NCBI GenBank assembly: GCA_025267735.1
Contig: CM046311.1
Coordinates: forward strand, 19,001,020 to 19,065,019
Origin: Mactra quadrangularis
Taxonomy: Eukaryota; Mollusca; Bivalvia; Venerida; Mactridae
Direction of reading: 5' to 3'
Length of the DNA stretch: 64,000 nucleotides
Below are positions 46,188-56,633 of the stretch, one piece after another. The notes beneath the pieces were generated by a model. The model saw nothing but the letters and a program-made list of their open reading frames with translations, did no database searches and was not told the DNA's origin. Numbering within the stretch: position 1 is the first letter of the stretch; every line of letters begins with the position of its first letter. A program made the translations under genes and the position numbers.

Positions 46188-46495
46188 ACACTTCCGTTAC
46201 GGAACGTTTTGGAACGTTCGGGATAATTGAACCGGCTACAGAACAGAACAGAACAGAACCCAACATTCAAACGGTAAGGATGGATTCAATCGTCTATTGT
46301 GTGTTCTGAATATACTGTGCAAGATATATTTGCCAGTTGAGCTATGTGTCATATCATAAACTACTAAGCTATAGAACTAATGATCTTCTGATGACTTAAC
46401 CATCGATATGCTATTTTTGTAGGTCAAAAGAGATGGTAGTGAATACATTGAAGTCTGTGAATTCCATATTCAAATAAATTTATATAATAAGTAAC

Positions 46496-46602
46496 TTACA
46501 CATTGACTCCAAGAGATTGGTTCTGGAAGTACAATGGCACTGATTTCCTGTATGTGAAGAGGATGAGGAAAACAAAGAGGAAAGCTAGAAGTCCAAAATT
46601 CA
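46496..46602 (-). CDS. Gene D helix-and-tail exon
   Basis: On the minus strand, after the acceptor TTATATTTTCAG, and with A carried from the first exon, it reads M-NFGLLAFLFVFLILF, then TYRKSVPLYFQNQSLGVNV and TAA. Sequon NQS. The helix is followed by TYRK, a positive cluster that would favour a cytosolic tail. A donor GT|GTAAGT overlaps the last codon and stop, so an alternative tail made with the exon at 45667 is possible. Confidence 0.72.
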
Positions 46603-46651
46603 CTGAAAATATAAAAAAAATCATATACATGTATATACATACATTACTTTC

Positions 46652-46725
46652 CATTCTCGTACCCAGAGTCTAGTAGGATTCTCGATACTAGCCAAGAATC
46701 TTGATAACCTCGGGGTACGAGAATG
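46652..46725. mobile_element. Palindromic mini-MITE, CATTCTCGTACCC family
   Basis: 74 bp, from CATTCTCGTACCCAGAG to GGGGTACGAGAATG. Flanks ATTACTTTC and TTTACTTTC are a 9-bp duplication with one mismatch. Confidence 0.82.
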
Positions 46726-46844
46726 TTTACTTTCATGCTTAACAATGAAATGTTCCCGGATCAGCGGCGCATTAGGCTTCGCGCAAAATTTTGAGTACAT
46801 TGGTATACTCAATCTTGTATTCTAAAGTGGTTGCTACTGATTCA

Positions 46845-47225
46845 AGCCTCACTCCAATCTCCGTAAACAGATATCCTGTAGAGCATTGTCGTACAGGATC
46901 TCTACTTTCTCAATGCAGGGTCACGTCGAGATGACCTTTATGTCGACTATTTAATGCGTAGCTTTCATCTAGACGAAACACTATTTATAACATTTTGATT
47001 TCGTAATTTCTATTTTTAGACCAATGTTTGCAAGCAGTCTGTCATTGGACGGCTCATTTCAAATTGCGTGACGTAGACGATGTAAACAAGTTACGTATCA
47101 TAACAATTTCGTCATTAATATTATGATGAGAAAAGGTCACCTGAACGTGACCCTCGTTTGAAAAGGGCCAGATCTAAATTAGCGAGTTGGTGAGCGGAAA
47201 ATTTTAGATCGGGTTTTAATCAGAT
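46845..47225 (+). repeat. Interspersed repeat R1, fullest copy
   Basis: From CCAATCTCCGTAAACAG to AATTTTAGATCGGGTTTTAA, about 380 bp. It matches the reverse copy at 52345-52755 along its length. In the intron of gene D. Confidence 0.82.
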
Positions 47226-47360
47226 TGGCCTCACTCAGGCTGATAATACCCTTTAGTGAAAATTTGACAATAATGCCGATTTTCAAACGTTAATAAGATA
47301 TATGAAAAAGTCGTCGGCATTGTGGAAGGGTTGTTTAAAGTGGTTATTGACAAAACCCAG
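47226..47360 (+). repeat. SINE type 2 fragment
   Basis: GATAATACCCTTTAGTGAAA...TTGACAATAATGCCGATTTT and a diverged GGAAGGGTTG...GTGGTTATTGACA. Confidence 0.55.
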
Positions 47361-47611
47361 AAAATCTTGGCAACCCAAATTCTGCGAAAGTTTTGCAATT
47401 TACTAACCGTCCAAATATAAATTATCCTGTTTTTTTTTAAAATCTGACTGAGTTTAAACCAAAACTTACTCATACAGGGGTGAAGAGTCACACTTCGGGG
47501 CCTTCACTTAATGAGCCCTTAATACTCCTTATGGAGCGGGCGGACGCCCATTAACCCTTAAAAATCTAAATGTATGATAAGCTATGACAAGGGATCAAAT
47601 TGTTTACTTAC

Positions 47612-47726
47612 TTGTGCTATCGTCAGTTTGTGTGGTACCATAGCCGTAACCTTGGTAACCGAATTGTGCGGTTGTCATGCCAATAAGGGCAAGAACGGCA
47701 ATAGCAGCAAATATCACAACCTTCAT
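47612..47726 (-). CDS. Gene D, signal-peptide and Gly/Tyr/Gln-rich exon
   Basis: Minus strand, 38 codons plus one base. The ATG is preceded by TTTTTCTAGTTATAATTTCACC, where CTAG is the likely acceptor. MKVVIFAAIAVLALIGMTTA is a signal peptide with cleavage before Gln 21; the mature part QFGYQGYGYGTTQTDDST is 18 residues. Donor ACAA|GTAAGT leaves an A in phase 1, so the joined helix exon starts with Met rather than Leu. A longer upstream reading frame exists only because the intron end happens to be open. Predicted product 73 residues. Confidence 0.73.
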
Positions 47727-47789
47727 GGTGAAATTATAACTAGAAAAAGAAATAGGAATAGTGATGGTTAAAAATAGTTGACAAGAATG

Positions 47790-47945
47790 CCATAAGAGGG
47801 TCTTAGGCGGCTGACACAGTTTCAAGATAAAAACACTATATGTATATACATATACAGTGTTTTTATTCAGAACCGTGCCGACCGTCTATGGGATGGGCGT
47901 GTTTTTTATTCGGAACCGTGCCGACCACCTATGGGATGGGCCAGT
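47790..47945. repeat. Palindromic repeat related to 21535-21627, with a partial tandem copy
   Basis: CTTAGGCGGCTGACACAGTT opposes GAACCGTGCCGACCGTCTAT across a (TA)-rich AAAAACACT...AGTGTTTTT core, and a second right end (GAACCGTGCCGACCACCTAT) follows. Confidence 0.65.
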
Positions 47946-48115
47946 AATACTCTGTATTCGTTAAATATCACATGTATACCAAACATCAGGTCTGTGATCA
48001 ATGTAAGCAATTTGCAGGAATAAATTGTCTTATAGTACCCTGAAATTGGGATACTTTTAGGCTGATTTTTAATGCTAGTTTATTTGTATGTATTGCTAAA
48101 ATTACTACAGTTATT

Positions 48116-48232
48116 CAACTGTCAGTGGCACATACATGACCCCCACTGATTTAAATATTCGATACAGTACTTCTGTACTCATAATCGATTTAAATTAGCA
48201 GGGTTGTTGTATGCACTACTGACACATGAGAA
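48116..48232. repeat. Palindromic MITE, TGTCAGTGGCACATACA family
   Basis: TGTCAGTGGCACATACATGA...GATTTAAATATTCGATACAGTAC opposes GTACTCATAATCGATTTAAA...GTATGCACTACTGACA. A related palindrome is at 51885-52003 and a half near 44157-44210. Confidence 0.7.
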
Positions 48233-48733
48233 ATTATATTATTTTATTATATTGTCATTGATGAATTAACATCTGAAATCATTATCTAATAAGTGTATGG
48301 TAAAGCTTGGGTAAACGGTTTGTTTAAAACTAGTTTTCGGCCTTTTAGAATTGTTTTTATCAATACATGAATAGCTATTTTGTAAATAAACATAATATTA
48401 TCAATATATAGAGATTTTTTCACTTTCAAAACTATTGCATAGGTTATGAGAAAGCGTGATACATCGAACTTGAATGGGTAAGATCTATTAATTAGCATGA
48501 AATATAATTTTATACACAATATAGTCATATTTAATTATTAAAATATAAGATTAATTTACATAATATATAATATAGAATAAAGAAAACTCAAAAATCTCTG
48601 CCTCAGTTTGCAATAAATAACTAAGGCTATAATTTGATATAAAAAGTGATAAATATGAACATTTATAAAAGCGACCCAAACAAATTTCCTTAAAAAATCA
48701 CCAAACAAATAAATATGCTTAAAATTCACTTAC

Positions 48734-48796
48734 GTACTCACACCCTGATCACTGTATGATTTCCAAATATGAAATGATATTGAAACTAGTTATAAA
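48734..48796 (-). promoter_or_regulatory. Possible promoter and first exon of gene D
   Basis: On the minus strand TTTATAAC (about 48796-48789) could be a TATA-like box, and GAGTAC|GTAAGT is a strong donor (exon end 48734). This leaves a short 5' exon of about 30-35 bases. The next acceptor is the CTAG near 47741. Confidence 0.4.
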
Positions 48797-49845
48797 CGGG
48801 TACATTTTGTCATATTCTATAACCGTCTGTGTGCGGTAATCTTTCATGTACGTATTATATCATTTAAACATAACAACCAGGCCTCGAGGGTTTGAATTTT
48901 AGACATTTAACGGGAAGCTACCCCTCGTGACTTGTCAATAAGCCTTTCTACCCGACGTCCTACCGTGTATTGAAATGAGTTTTGAGTGACAAGCTAGCCA
49001 GCCAGACTGTAAAGTGTATTAAGTTTTGAAGTTTTAAAAGGACTAGCTATATTCTTATTTATTAAGACTCTAATTCCACCTTACGGTGATTTATATACAT
49101 GTAAATGTTTGAATAATTTTAAGTCACAGAATATTTACATACATAAGTATAACAAAATGATGAATAAGAAAATAGGTGCTCAAAATCCACCAAAACAATA
49201 CAATCATATGACAATTTACATATTTATGATTTGATAAGCAAGTTGAATAAATGTAGTCTTAAAAGATAGCATATTCGCATGACATATCAGTTGTATTTCA
49301 GACTGCATGCTATTTTTATCCTTGATAGATTCTACACATAGGTTGTATATTTATTGCGTATCAAAATATCAAAAAACAGCAATCAGATTGTTACATGTAT
49401 ATACATATACTTTTTGAAGTTTTAAAAGGACTAGCTTAAACCTTGTCGAAGTTAGTACGAATATTAATGCGGCCAAAATTGAGCAAATGAGGTTGTTTTA
49501 TCCATAACTCCAGAAGTTCATAGTTCCAATTGGATATAAAAATTATTACAATGTATTAAGATACATAAATGTATATACAAAATGTGTATATGTGCGTGTA
49601 TGGTTTAAAATGAAATAGTTAAGTTAAACTTTTAGGACCATTAAAATCTATTATTTTAAAAGTGTAGTGGTCTAAGTAAATGGTCCATTTTCTTCACAAA
49701 TTATGCATTTGGTGCTTAAAGTTGTAAAAACAACGCATGATTCATAGCAGAGCTTAGCTCTATACAATTCAATCTGAAGCTGCACGTAGTAGTTGGATCA
49801 CGTGGTTTAGTTTAACTTGTACTAAATTAAAACGTAATGTAATAT
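48797..49845. other. Intergenic, nothing recognised
   Basis: A direct repeat of GAAGTTTTAAAAGGACTAGC occurs near 49027 and 49413. No gene supported. Confidence 0.5.
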
Positions 49846-49854
49846 GCCTTTACG

Positions 49855-49935
49855 CATTCTCGTACCCTGAGGTTAACAAGATTCTCGATCTAGAGCTAGT
49901 ATCGAGAATCCTAATAGCATCTGGGTACGAGAATG
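49855..49935. mobile_element. Palindromic mini-MITE, CATTCTCGTACCC family
   Basis: 81 bp from CATTCTCGTACCCTGAGG to GGGTACGAGAATG. Flanks GCCTTTACG and GCCTTAACG are a 9-bp duplication with one mismatch. Confidence 0.85.
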
Positions 49936-50227
49936 GCCTTAACGCCGCATTTCGTCAATTTTTCAATCATATTGCGGTGGTTAGTCTTCCTACTCACGTT
50001 CCTATGGACAGATAAAGACATCTGGACCTAATATTTTAAACCTTGGACCAAGCACATATCTATGCCAGAGGCTTATAACTTGTCTACTTCATACAGAAAA
50101 GAAAGGGATACTGGCCGTAGAAAATATTACATGAACAAACCGCTGGGATGGGCTTGTAACAAGTTATAGTGCGTCGTTGGCATTATTCAAAACATGATCT
50201 TATTTCAGGCAAATATGATGAACAAAT

Positions 50228-50815
50228 TTACGCCCGGGTAGGTCAGTTGGTAGCGTACAAGACTACTGATAGATGGGACGTAGGTTCGATTCTCCGGCGG
50301 GGCATACTTTCGTAGAGTTTGGTCATGAACTTTTGGCCTTTTTCCCTCCTACAGCAGATTTCTGTGAAATAGCTGTCTTTCTTTACCGGAAGTAGAGTCT
50401 TTATTGGGTTTAACGCCGTGTCAACACAATTTAGGTCATTTTACGGCGTCCAGTGCCCCTAACCTAGCTTTCCTGGACCCTTGTCTATAACATGTACTCA
50501 CCTATCCTTACACAAGACCGGAAACTTCTCCATACATCTTATTAATGGAGGAAAATTTACATTATTGTCAAAATTTTCATGGAAGGGTATAATCTCCCCG
50601 GGTGGGATTCAAACCCGTACCCCCTTCGGGACATGAGATTCCAAATCCCAGCGCGCGTCACCGACCCGGGTTCGGAAGTGTAGTAACCTTGTACATAGTA
50701 ACTGGTCAACAGCTAAATCGAGAGACTGAGCCTTTCCAGGAATGGTGAGTAGGTTGACTGACCGCCGTGATATGACCTATACAATGTGTTTCTACGGCAT
50801 TAAATCCAACCAAAA
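50228..50815 (+). repeat. SINE type 1 split by a second SINE
   Basis: The 5' part (about 50228-50395: GTCAGTTGGTAGCG, B box GGTTCGATTCTCC, GGGGCATACTTTCGT) and the 3' part (about 50690-50815: AGCTAAATCGAGAGACTGAG, TGTTTCTACGGCATTAA) are continuous in other copies. Here a type 2 SINE lies between them in the opposite orientation. Confidence 0.8.
50400..50672 (-). repeat. tRNA-derived SINE, type 2, nested insertion
   Basis: Full-length reverse copy: tail GGGTTTAACGCCGTGTCAAC, body, then head with GGGATTCAAACCCGTACCCC and CCGACCCGGGTTCG. Confidence 0.83.
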
Positions 50816-51545
50816 ATACATATATACTTACATGCATTGTTGATATAAAGTTAAAATGTTAATACTGTATGTTTTATCTTCCGATAGGAGCGGGTCTGGA
50901 ATTTGATATAAAAGTAACTGGCATTATATATGAAAAGATATAAAAAAGTGTTAAAAGAAATGGCCAATATTTACGTACAAATGGTTTAGTTCACAAATTG
51001 GTGACGGCTTGATTTGCTTGGACCCAAATAAACTTATCATAGTTTCTACTGGCATTCCTGTTCTAAAATTTATTTGTTGATCCTTCAAATAATAAAGTTC
51101 TCAAAGTAGTGACTGACTGATTGGGGTTTTAGACACAAATAAACTATCACAGTTTCTTCTAGCATTTTTTCTAAAATTCATGTGTTGAACTATGTTGTAG
51201 AGGCCTTCTTGTAGTAACATACTAATTTGTGCATACATTCATTGCTCGTTATTACGACTGCGTTAATCTCGACTTTTCGTTATTTACTCTGAAACCCATT
51301 GCTTATACATTTATAAATATCTTGGTTAAAGTGTTCATCGCCACTAAGACTAAAGTATCTTTTAATGAGTATCGCAAATTGCTTAAAATCGTATATCTCG
51401 ATCTTTTTAAACTCGACTTTTTCCGATGGTCCGAATAAAGTCGAAATAAAGAGAAATCGCAGTACTTTTCTAAATATAAACTAAGAACAGACTTGATTGA
51501 ATATTAAATCAGTACATATTTTCGAATATATATTGAGAAAAAAGG
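50816..51545. other. Downstream of gene E, repeated segments
   Basis: A segment of about 90 bp (CCCAAATAAACTTATCATAGTTTCT...CTAAAATTTATTTGTTGA) is repeated in tandem with divergence at 51020-51200. No gene supported. Confidence 0.45.
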
Positions 51546-51549
51546 GATA

Positions 51550-51750
51550 TGGGTTCAAATCCCATCCGGGGAGGTTATACCCTTTCATAAAAATTTGACA
51601 ATAATGTCAATTTTCCTCCATTAATAAGGCATAGGGAAAAGTTCCCGGCCTTGTGGAAGGGTAAGTACTGGTTATGGACAAGGGTCCAGGAAAGCTATAT
51701 AGGTGCGCTGGGCGCAGTAAAATAACATAAATAATGTGTTGACACGGCCC
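51550..51750 (+). repeat. SINE type 2 without head
   Basis: Begins GGGTTCAAATCCCATCCGGG and runs to GTGTTGACACGGCCCAG. Confidence 0.78.
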
Positions 51751-51884
51751 AGTACAAACAAAGTTATACATGTATATATATATATTTATTTAGAAAATTA
51801 CTCAAATGTTTTGAAAGAAAACTCAGATTAAAGTTAAAACACATTGTAAGTATTTATACTTCGTAAAAACGTATTGTTAAATTT

Positions 51885-52003
51885 TATTCAAATGTACGTG
51901 TAAAATACATTAACCCCATTGATTTAAATACTTGCTACAGTACGTCTGTACTAACAATCAATTTTAATAAGGGTGGGGTAAAATATGCGCCGGTGACATT
52001 TGA
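51885..52003. repeat. Palindromic MITE copy
   Basis: Related to 48116-48232: GATTTAAATACTTGCTACAGTAC opposes GTACTAACAATCAATTTTAA, with diverged ends. Its position would be in the 3' UTR or just beyond gene E. AATAAA on the minus strand at 51790-51785 is a possible polyadenylation signal for gene E. Confidence 0.55.
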
Positions 52004-52120
52004 ATAAAATTTAAATAAAAGTGGAGTGAGAACTTATACTATTTCAGTGGGAATCAAGATTGAGAGAAAAACTCACTGTTTCGTAGTTTTGTGAAATAAG
52101 AATTGATAAAAAAAGCCCAA

Positions 52121-52254
52121 TTACCCATTGCCATTTCCGTTGCCATCTCCATTGCCTCCCATAGTCCCTGCCATTGCAACAAACGTTTTAGACACAGCAT
52201 TAAAGAATAGTAAAAGCCATGGAGCCAATAAAGGCAATGCAAAAATGACCAACA
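52121..52254 (-). CDS. Gene E helix-and-tail exon
   Basis: Minus strand, acceptor CATATATTTTAG. With the C carried from the first exon it reads L-LVIFALPLLAPWLLLFF, then NAVSKTFVAMAGTMGGNGDG and NGNGNG before TAA. It has the same phase and plan as the other family exons but the tail is different: no sequon, and a run of Gly-Asn dipeptides that comes from a GGNAAT DNA repeat. Predicted full product 84 residues. Confidence 0.65.
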
Positions 52255-52344
52255 CTAAAATATATGAATATGTATCATATAGTTAGTTATAATTGACTTT
52301 AAAATATATTATATCGCATGGTATTAGATAAGTGATTTGATGTA

Positions 52345-52755
52345 GAACCAATCTTATTAAAACCCGATCTAAAATTTTCCGCTCGCATACTCGCTAATTT
52401 AGAACTGGCCGTTTTCTTACGAGGGTCACGTTCAGGTGACCTTTTCTCATTATAATATTCATGACGAAATCGTTATGATTAATAACTTGTTTACATCGTC
52501 TACGTCACGCAATTTGAAATTAGCCGAACAATCACAGACAAAGAATAAAACCGCTGTCAAATTAGTTCGTAAACCTTGACTAAAAATATAAATAACGAAA
52601 TCAAAATGCTATTACTACGGTAGTGTTTCGTCTAGATGAAAGCTACGCATTGATTGGTCGACATAAAAGTCATCACGACGTGACCCTCCAAGCGAATCTT
52701 AGAGATCCTGTACGACAAAGCTCTACATGATAACTGTTAACGGAGATTGATATCA
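52345..52755 (-). repeat. Interspersed repeat R1
   Basis: Reverse complement of 46845-47225 over nearly the whole length, in the intron of gene E. Confidence 0.82.
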
Positions 52756-52998
52756 TAGGACGGTCCTATTATTTTTTCAAGAGCAGTCGTAATGGTCATG
52801 CGTATAAGAAGGTGTCGGCTACAAGTCAACGGGCTAGCGAGAAGAAGTAAAGAAATGTATCCATCGATGCTGGTTAGAGGAGCTGGTCGTAGTATATAAC
52901 CTAAATACAAAAAATGTGCCTGTCCGCACTTAAATATTATTCCGCACGTTAAACTGCTCGGGCTTTTACGTCGAAAGTTTTCGATTAGTGAGTATCCA

Positions 52999-53415
52999 GG
53001 GTTCAAATCTATGCTCGCATACTCGCAAATTGCGAGGGAATTTGAAAATTGAGTAACTTTTATTTTTACTCGCAATTTTTCGCGAGTTAAAATCGACTTA
53101 AATATTACTGTCTAATGATGCTCCAATCAGCATTAAAACGGCCAGAAATCGAAAGTATTAATTTAAGATTCACCATAAAAATGTATATTCTTTCCTATCC
53201 CACAAAAACGCCCTTGTCGCTTCTATTTACAGTTAAATATAGCACTATGTTGTTTTTACAGTGCATATATGAATAGTAATTATGTATGCTTTTAAAATTT
53301 GAAAAAAAGAATGCTAGTATTGTTTTATTTTTCATTTTGCGAGTTGAAAAAAATCAATAATCAATAAAATCAACTCGCAAAAATTTGCAAGTCAATTTCT
53401 TGTTAAATTCGAGCC
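52999..53415. repeat. Possible TIR element with CTCGCAA motifs
   Basis: GGGTTCAAATCTATGCTCGC at the left faces AAATTCGAGCCC at the right, and ACTCGCAA motifs recur near both ends. It begins in the gene E intron and reaches 50 bases short of the first exon donor. No clear target duplication. Confidence 0.4.
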
Positions 53416-53465
53416 CTTGGTTATCGCCCATGCATAAGTTAAAAAAAACACAATATAGTACTCAC

Positions 53466-53586
53466 GTGGATCATAATCGTCATTTCTAACTGGATGATAC
53501 AAAGTCTGTTGTATAACTTGGTGTTGATTCCCATTCACTAAATATATGAAACCTATTAACAGTACAGCTAGCACGGCTTTTCTCAT
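53466..53586 (-). CDS. Gene E, signal-peptide exon with non-Gly ectodomain
   Basis: Minus strand, 40 codons plus one base. MRKAVLAVLLIGFIYLVNG is a signal peptide; the mature part NQHQVIQQTLYHPVRNDDYD is Gln/His/Asp-rich and not Gly/Tyr-rich. Donor CCAC|GTGAGT leaves one C in phase 1, as in genes A-C, and joins to the exon ending at 52121. The shared architecture and phase argue for family membership; the different ectodomain makes it the outlier. GACTTTCAG about 25 bases upstream of the ATG is a possible acceptor. Confidence 0.66.
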
Positions 53587-53613
53587 TGTTGATAGTTAAG
53601 TTAAATAGTTCCT

Positions 53614-54378
53614 GAAAGTCTTCGACTAAAATCTTCTAAATTGACATTCTCACAAAAAGAACGCTGCAAAATTCAAACTCTAGCCAGACTACACTAACTT
53701 GTAGCCGAGCATGCTCAATGCAATAATGATATATTCTCAGGTACGTTTGGGTTCACTTTTTCAAAACTAATAGGTTAAATCATACAGAAGCACCTCTCAG
53801 TAACAGCCAGCATCGGGGCTATACTAAAATGGCGGCTATATAAAGGTGGCTGTTGCGGAGAACGGTATTTATACTAAGAAAATAATATAAGTGAGATATT
53901 GTATGGGTTGTTGTTGAGATGTCGGTGTTATATAAATGGGGCCATTGAAAAGGGGTTTTAGTATATTTACAATAAAGCATCCAAGTTTTGCTAAAGGTTT
54001 TGTTGTCTAGACTTAAGTGATGGGCTAGTGCAAATCTAGTCTATTTTCTTCTGTATTTAGATGTACATACGCTGGTTTCGTACTAAAGCCCGTTTACTAC
54101 AAGGTCACTTAAGGACACTGGTATTTTTACCTTTAAAACTTTGTCCTCATATGAACTTTTGATGACATCTGAGTCGAGATGGTTGATCAACGTTTTGTAT
54201 TTGAAATATTGGCATTCATTGATTTGAACATCATAGTAATCATGGTAATACAGATCTCCTCAGCCATTCACTTTAAATAACCTCGAACGTAATTAAGACA
54301 CCATTGTGGAACTACCTTCGCGTGATATGCCAAAACAAAATGTTGTAACCAATGTTATTTGTAAACGAAACCACAGTC
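53614..54378. other. Intergenic, nothing recognised
   Basis: No supported feature. Confidence 0.5.
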
Positions 54379-54447
54379 ATGAAGGCGATAATCAATGTCT
54401 TGTTTATAGTCTGCATTTGTTTTAATTTAAAACTTACGATTCAATGA
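54379..54447 (+). pseudogene. Possible remnant of a seventh family signal-peptide exon
   Basis: ATGAAGGCGATA opens a frame MKAIINVLFIVCICFNLKLT, then IQ and TGA. It looks like the signal peptides of genes C, D and F but has no Gly/Tyr part and no donor. It may be a decayed exon or chance. Confidence 0.22.
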
Positions 54448-54489
54448 TATCGCTGACCAATATTTAGTCACATAAAAAATACAAACTTT

Positions 54490-54702
54490 TTTAACGTCGT
54501 ATTCAACACATATTTAGGTCATATATACGACGGCAAGCTCTTCCTTCTATAGGTTTCCTAAACACTTTCTATCACTAGTACTAACTTACCCTTCCACGAG
54601 GCCGACAACTCGTGTATAGGGTATGATCTACCTAGACCGGGCTCGACCCGCGATCTCCAGATTCTAAGTTAGACATGCTAACCACTACGCCACGGCCGTG
54701 GC
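54490..54702 (-). repeat. tRNA-derived SINE, type 4
   Basis: Reverse copy of 19273-19410: GCCACGGCCGTGGC end, GACATGCTAACCACTACGCC and GGGCTCGACCCGCGATCTCC. Confidence 0.8.
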
Positions 54703-55334
54703 TACCAAACTGTTTTTTACAAAGCCTTACAAGTGTGTTTAGGGCAATAACTATTTTGCATAAACGTTAAGTGCTTTGCGTGTGCTTCATCTCTCGTGAA
54801 CAAATGTATGTAACAAAACCCTTATTTCTAAGTACAGCCCCATAAGAAAATTCATTAATGAAAGGTCAAAGTGTTTCGAATGACACCATAAAGCATTATT
54901 ATGTGAAATGTGTCATTTTACATGGAATTCACTTCTCTAACATTACACATGTTTATCTTTTGTTAATCATAAAAGCATTTCTTTCACTAGGCTTTGAACA
55001 TCATTTTATCACCACTTTTAGTTATACAATGTACATGGATTGAATCGCAGATATCAGACCATCAAAACCAGAATTCAAAACTTCAACCCGAAGAGTTCGA
55101 TCATGCAGCGCATAAGCAAAACTAGATGTAGTCTCTATTTCTTATAAGAAATGGAATAAACAATGGCGGTGAGTTTCATTCATGCGCTTTATAACTAAAA
55201 TTCAAAAGCCAGAGACTCAATATTGACGAACACTCGATATACTTTTGTGTTAAGCAATAGAGTTTGTATAGTGAGTATAGTGGAATTCCATGTTATATTA
55301 TCCATTTCAAAATCAAATACATGTAGTATGGTCA
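54703..55334. other. Intergenic, nothing recognised
   Basis: A 61-residue ORF at 54858-55043 has no recognisable features. Confidence 0.5.
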
Positions 55335-56145
55335 TGATGGCAATACCACGTGACTATGTCATCACAAATGCAAGAAATTCAAGAGGAAAACAGTAAAATC
55401 TGCATCGACTCTGTGTTTCAAAGAGATGTAAGTATTTTTTTCATTTTTTGTCAGATTTACATGATACTTATATATTTATTGTTTATATTTATTTATTGGA
55501 GTTAACGCCGTATCAACACAAATTAGGTCATTTCACGGCGTCCAGCGCACCTAACCTAGCTTTCCTGGACCATTGTCTATAACCAGTACTCACCTACCCT
55601 TCCACAAGGCCGGAAACTTCTCCATATTATCTAATCAATGGATGAAAATCGACATTATTGTCAAATTTTCATGGAAGGGTATAACCTCCCCAGGTGGGAT
55701 TCGAACCCGCACCCCCTCGGGTACGAGTATCCAAATCCCGGCGCGCTACCAACTGCGCTATCGACCCGGGTTACCTACACAAGGCTAAGCAGAAAAATGT
55801 ATACTATTTGCTGCGCATCACATATCCAACGCCAGTTACGTACTTTTTGCAAACACCCATGAAAACCTACCAACTCTTTTCCTATTCAAAAAAAACGAAC
55901 GACGACTTGTCACTGGAGGAATAGTTTTCCAGGGTGATAGAAAAAGTATAAAACTGGCGTTGGAAATGTGATGCGCAGCAAAGAGTAAATACTTTCCTGC
56001 GTAGTCTCGGTATCGTGTAAATCTGACAAGAATTAAAATACATACAGCTCTTTAAAACTTTGAGTCGAGTCGGAAATTACAGTTTGCTTCTTGAAACCGT
56101 AGCATTCGTGATATCATAGTCACATGGTATTGCCACCTTGTTGAT
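55335..56145. repeat. Large inverted repeat with inner palindrome and nested SINE
   Basis: Outer arms: ATGGCAATACCACGTGACTA (55338) faces TAGTCACATGGTATTGCCA (56121). Inner arms: TTGCTGCGCATCACATATCC (55808) faces AAATGTGATGCGCAGCAAA (55963). The type 2 SINE at 55497-55772 sits between the outer and inner left arms. Confidence 0.65.
55497..55772 (-). repeat. tRNA-derived SINE, type 2
   Basis: Full-length reverse copy with intact head (GGGATTCGAACCCGCACCCC, CAACTGCGCTATCGACCCGG). Three overlapping ORFs here (to 55788, 55862 and 55924) are repeat products. Confidence 0.87.
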
Positions 56146-56274
56146 GCTGATTTTGGATTTTATCATATGACACTTCTTATTTCATCGGTGAATCAGAATC
56201 GATTTATCGTAAAACAGAATTGTGTTCAAGGACAATTAGAGGGCATTATGTAGTATGATATTACATTGCAATTA

Positions 56275-56633
56275 GGGACTTTAGTCAGTTATCTTTCCCT
56301 GATAAAATCTGAAGCAATCCAATTGGTAAGTAGGTCCTTACAGTTGGAATCCTCGGATCTTATCACTGAATTCCTATGTAAGGATAAAAAATATTTCATC
56401 TAATATTTTTCTTGTTTATAAAGATATTAACAGAAGTGATGAAATTTAGATAGTTCTTTACCCTTACAATACTTAGCTTGAATTGCAAACAAATTAAATG
56501 ATTAATAAAAAAGTTATGTAACATTAATTTTTGCAAATTGACATTGAAAAGTAAGGGTAAAATCCGAGTAATCCAACTAATTAGACCTACCTATTTTAAG
56601 AGTATACAAGGGGAAATATCTGACTAAAGTCCC
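56275..56633. mobile_element. PIF/Harbinger-like MITE, 359 bp
   Basis: Inverted copy of 12285-12643, same length, TTA on both sides. Confidence 0.85.

Noticed and set aside
52737..53075. 112-residue minus-strand ORF
   Set aside because: Overlaps repeat R1 and a TIR-like repeat; composition is not protein-like.
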